64,000 bases of DNA, from assembly GCF_900110955.1 (NCBI RefSeq), contig NZ_FOFR01000004.1, forward strand, positions 355,033 through 419,032, in the 5' to 3' direction. Every line of letters starts with the position of its first letter. Within the stretch, counting starts at the first letter, position 1. This DNA is from Lentzea xinjiangensis. Its GTDB lineage: Bacteria > Actinomycetota > Actinomycetes > Mycobacteriales > Pseudonocardiaceae. Shown piece after piece: positions 63,752 to 64,000 of this stretch. Under the pieces are notes generated by a model, which was given only the letters and a program-made list of their open reading frames with translations, ran no database searches and was not told where the DNA came from. The translations under genes and the position numbers were made by a program.

Positions 63752-63774
63752 GAATACCCCTCGTCGGGGTATTC
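63752..63774 (+). other. leader hairpin before 16S rRNA
   Basis: Perfect 9-bp stem GAATACCCC / GGGGTATTC with loop TCGTC; a second stem CCAGAC / GTCTGG lies at about 63799-63817. Likely part of the pre-16S processing structure. Confidence 0.55.
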
Positions 63775-63832
63775 CTTTGAGTAGATAGACCAGATTGCCA
63801 GACATATTCCGTCTGGAGCGATCACACAATCC

Positions 63833-64000
<168 letters not shown>

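Overview
The window is a high-GC actinobacterial chromosome segment that ends in the first ~168 bases of a 16S rRNA gene. The rRNA start, GTG/TTG start codons, DUF3039/DUF3093/DUF3099/DUF3159/DUF3710/DUF4193 proteins, a HrdB-type sigma factor with a Lys/Ala-rich N-terminus and polyphosphate glucokinase all point to Actinomycetota, most likely Pseudonocardiaceae (Lentzea/Saccharothrix-like; the genus is inference). No complete tRNA, insertion sequence, prophage or CRISPR array was seen.

Layout. 0-13 kb: a clipped sulfurtransferase, an AcuC deacetylase with a GNAT/acyl-CoA synthetase acetyltransferase (a reversible lysine-acylation pair), a glutamate-type binding protein and GntR regulator, RtcB RNA ligase next to two related small proteins, and a Drr-type ABC exporter. 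13-16 kb: a flavin monooxygenase, a chloramphenicol-phosphotransferase-like kinase and a small radical SAM protein. 16-23 kb: a divergent hexuronate/glucarate locus (uronate dehydrogenase, ketoglutarate-semialdehyde dehydrogenase, IclR regulator; then keto-deoxyglucarate dehydratase, glucarate dehydratase and an uncharacterised protein). Its sugar ABC transporter survives only as three internally deleted, still overlapping remnants. 23-35 kb: paralogous lipoproteins, a frameshifted VOC gene, class I fumarase, sigB, dtd, a methyltransferase, PucR regulator and pseudouridine catabolism. 35-43.4 kb: a helicase, a membrane protein and a xylose/ribose-type ABC operon ending in its ROK regulator.

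43.4-59.8 kb is a conserved actinobacterial block whose order matches the M. tuberculosis Rv2682c-Rv2703 region (sigA, ppgK, suhB, cei, DUF4193, DUF3093, dut, DUF3710, hydrolase, OB-fold, DUF3159, two TrkA proteins, a KimA-like permease, TrmA-type methyltransferase, dxs). It is interrupted by a secreted ricin-type lectin. After it come an SPFH-domain protein with a strongly structured leader, a SnoaL/MarR divergent pair with three operator sites, an OmpR-type two-component system and the rRNA leader.

The most unusual signals are a four-copy family of 50-nt palindromic intergenic repeats; the eroded transporter inside an otherwise complete uronate pathway; a ~21-bp hairpin burying the start codon and ribosome-binding site of a membrane-protein gene; the nested-helix leader at 59.9 kb; and the triple GTTGG-N5-CCAAC operator.
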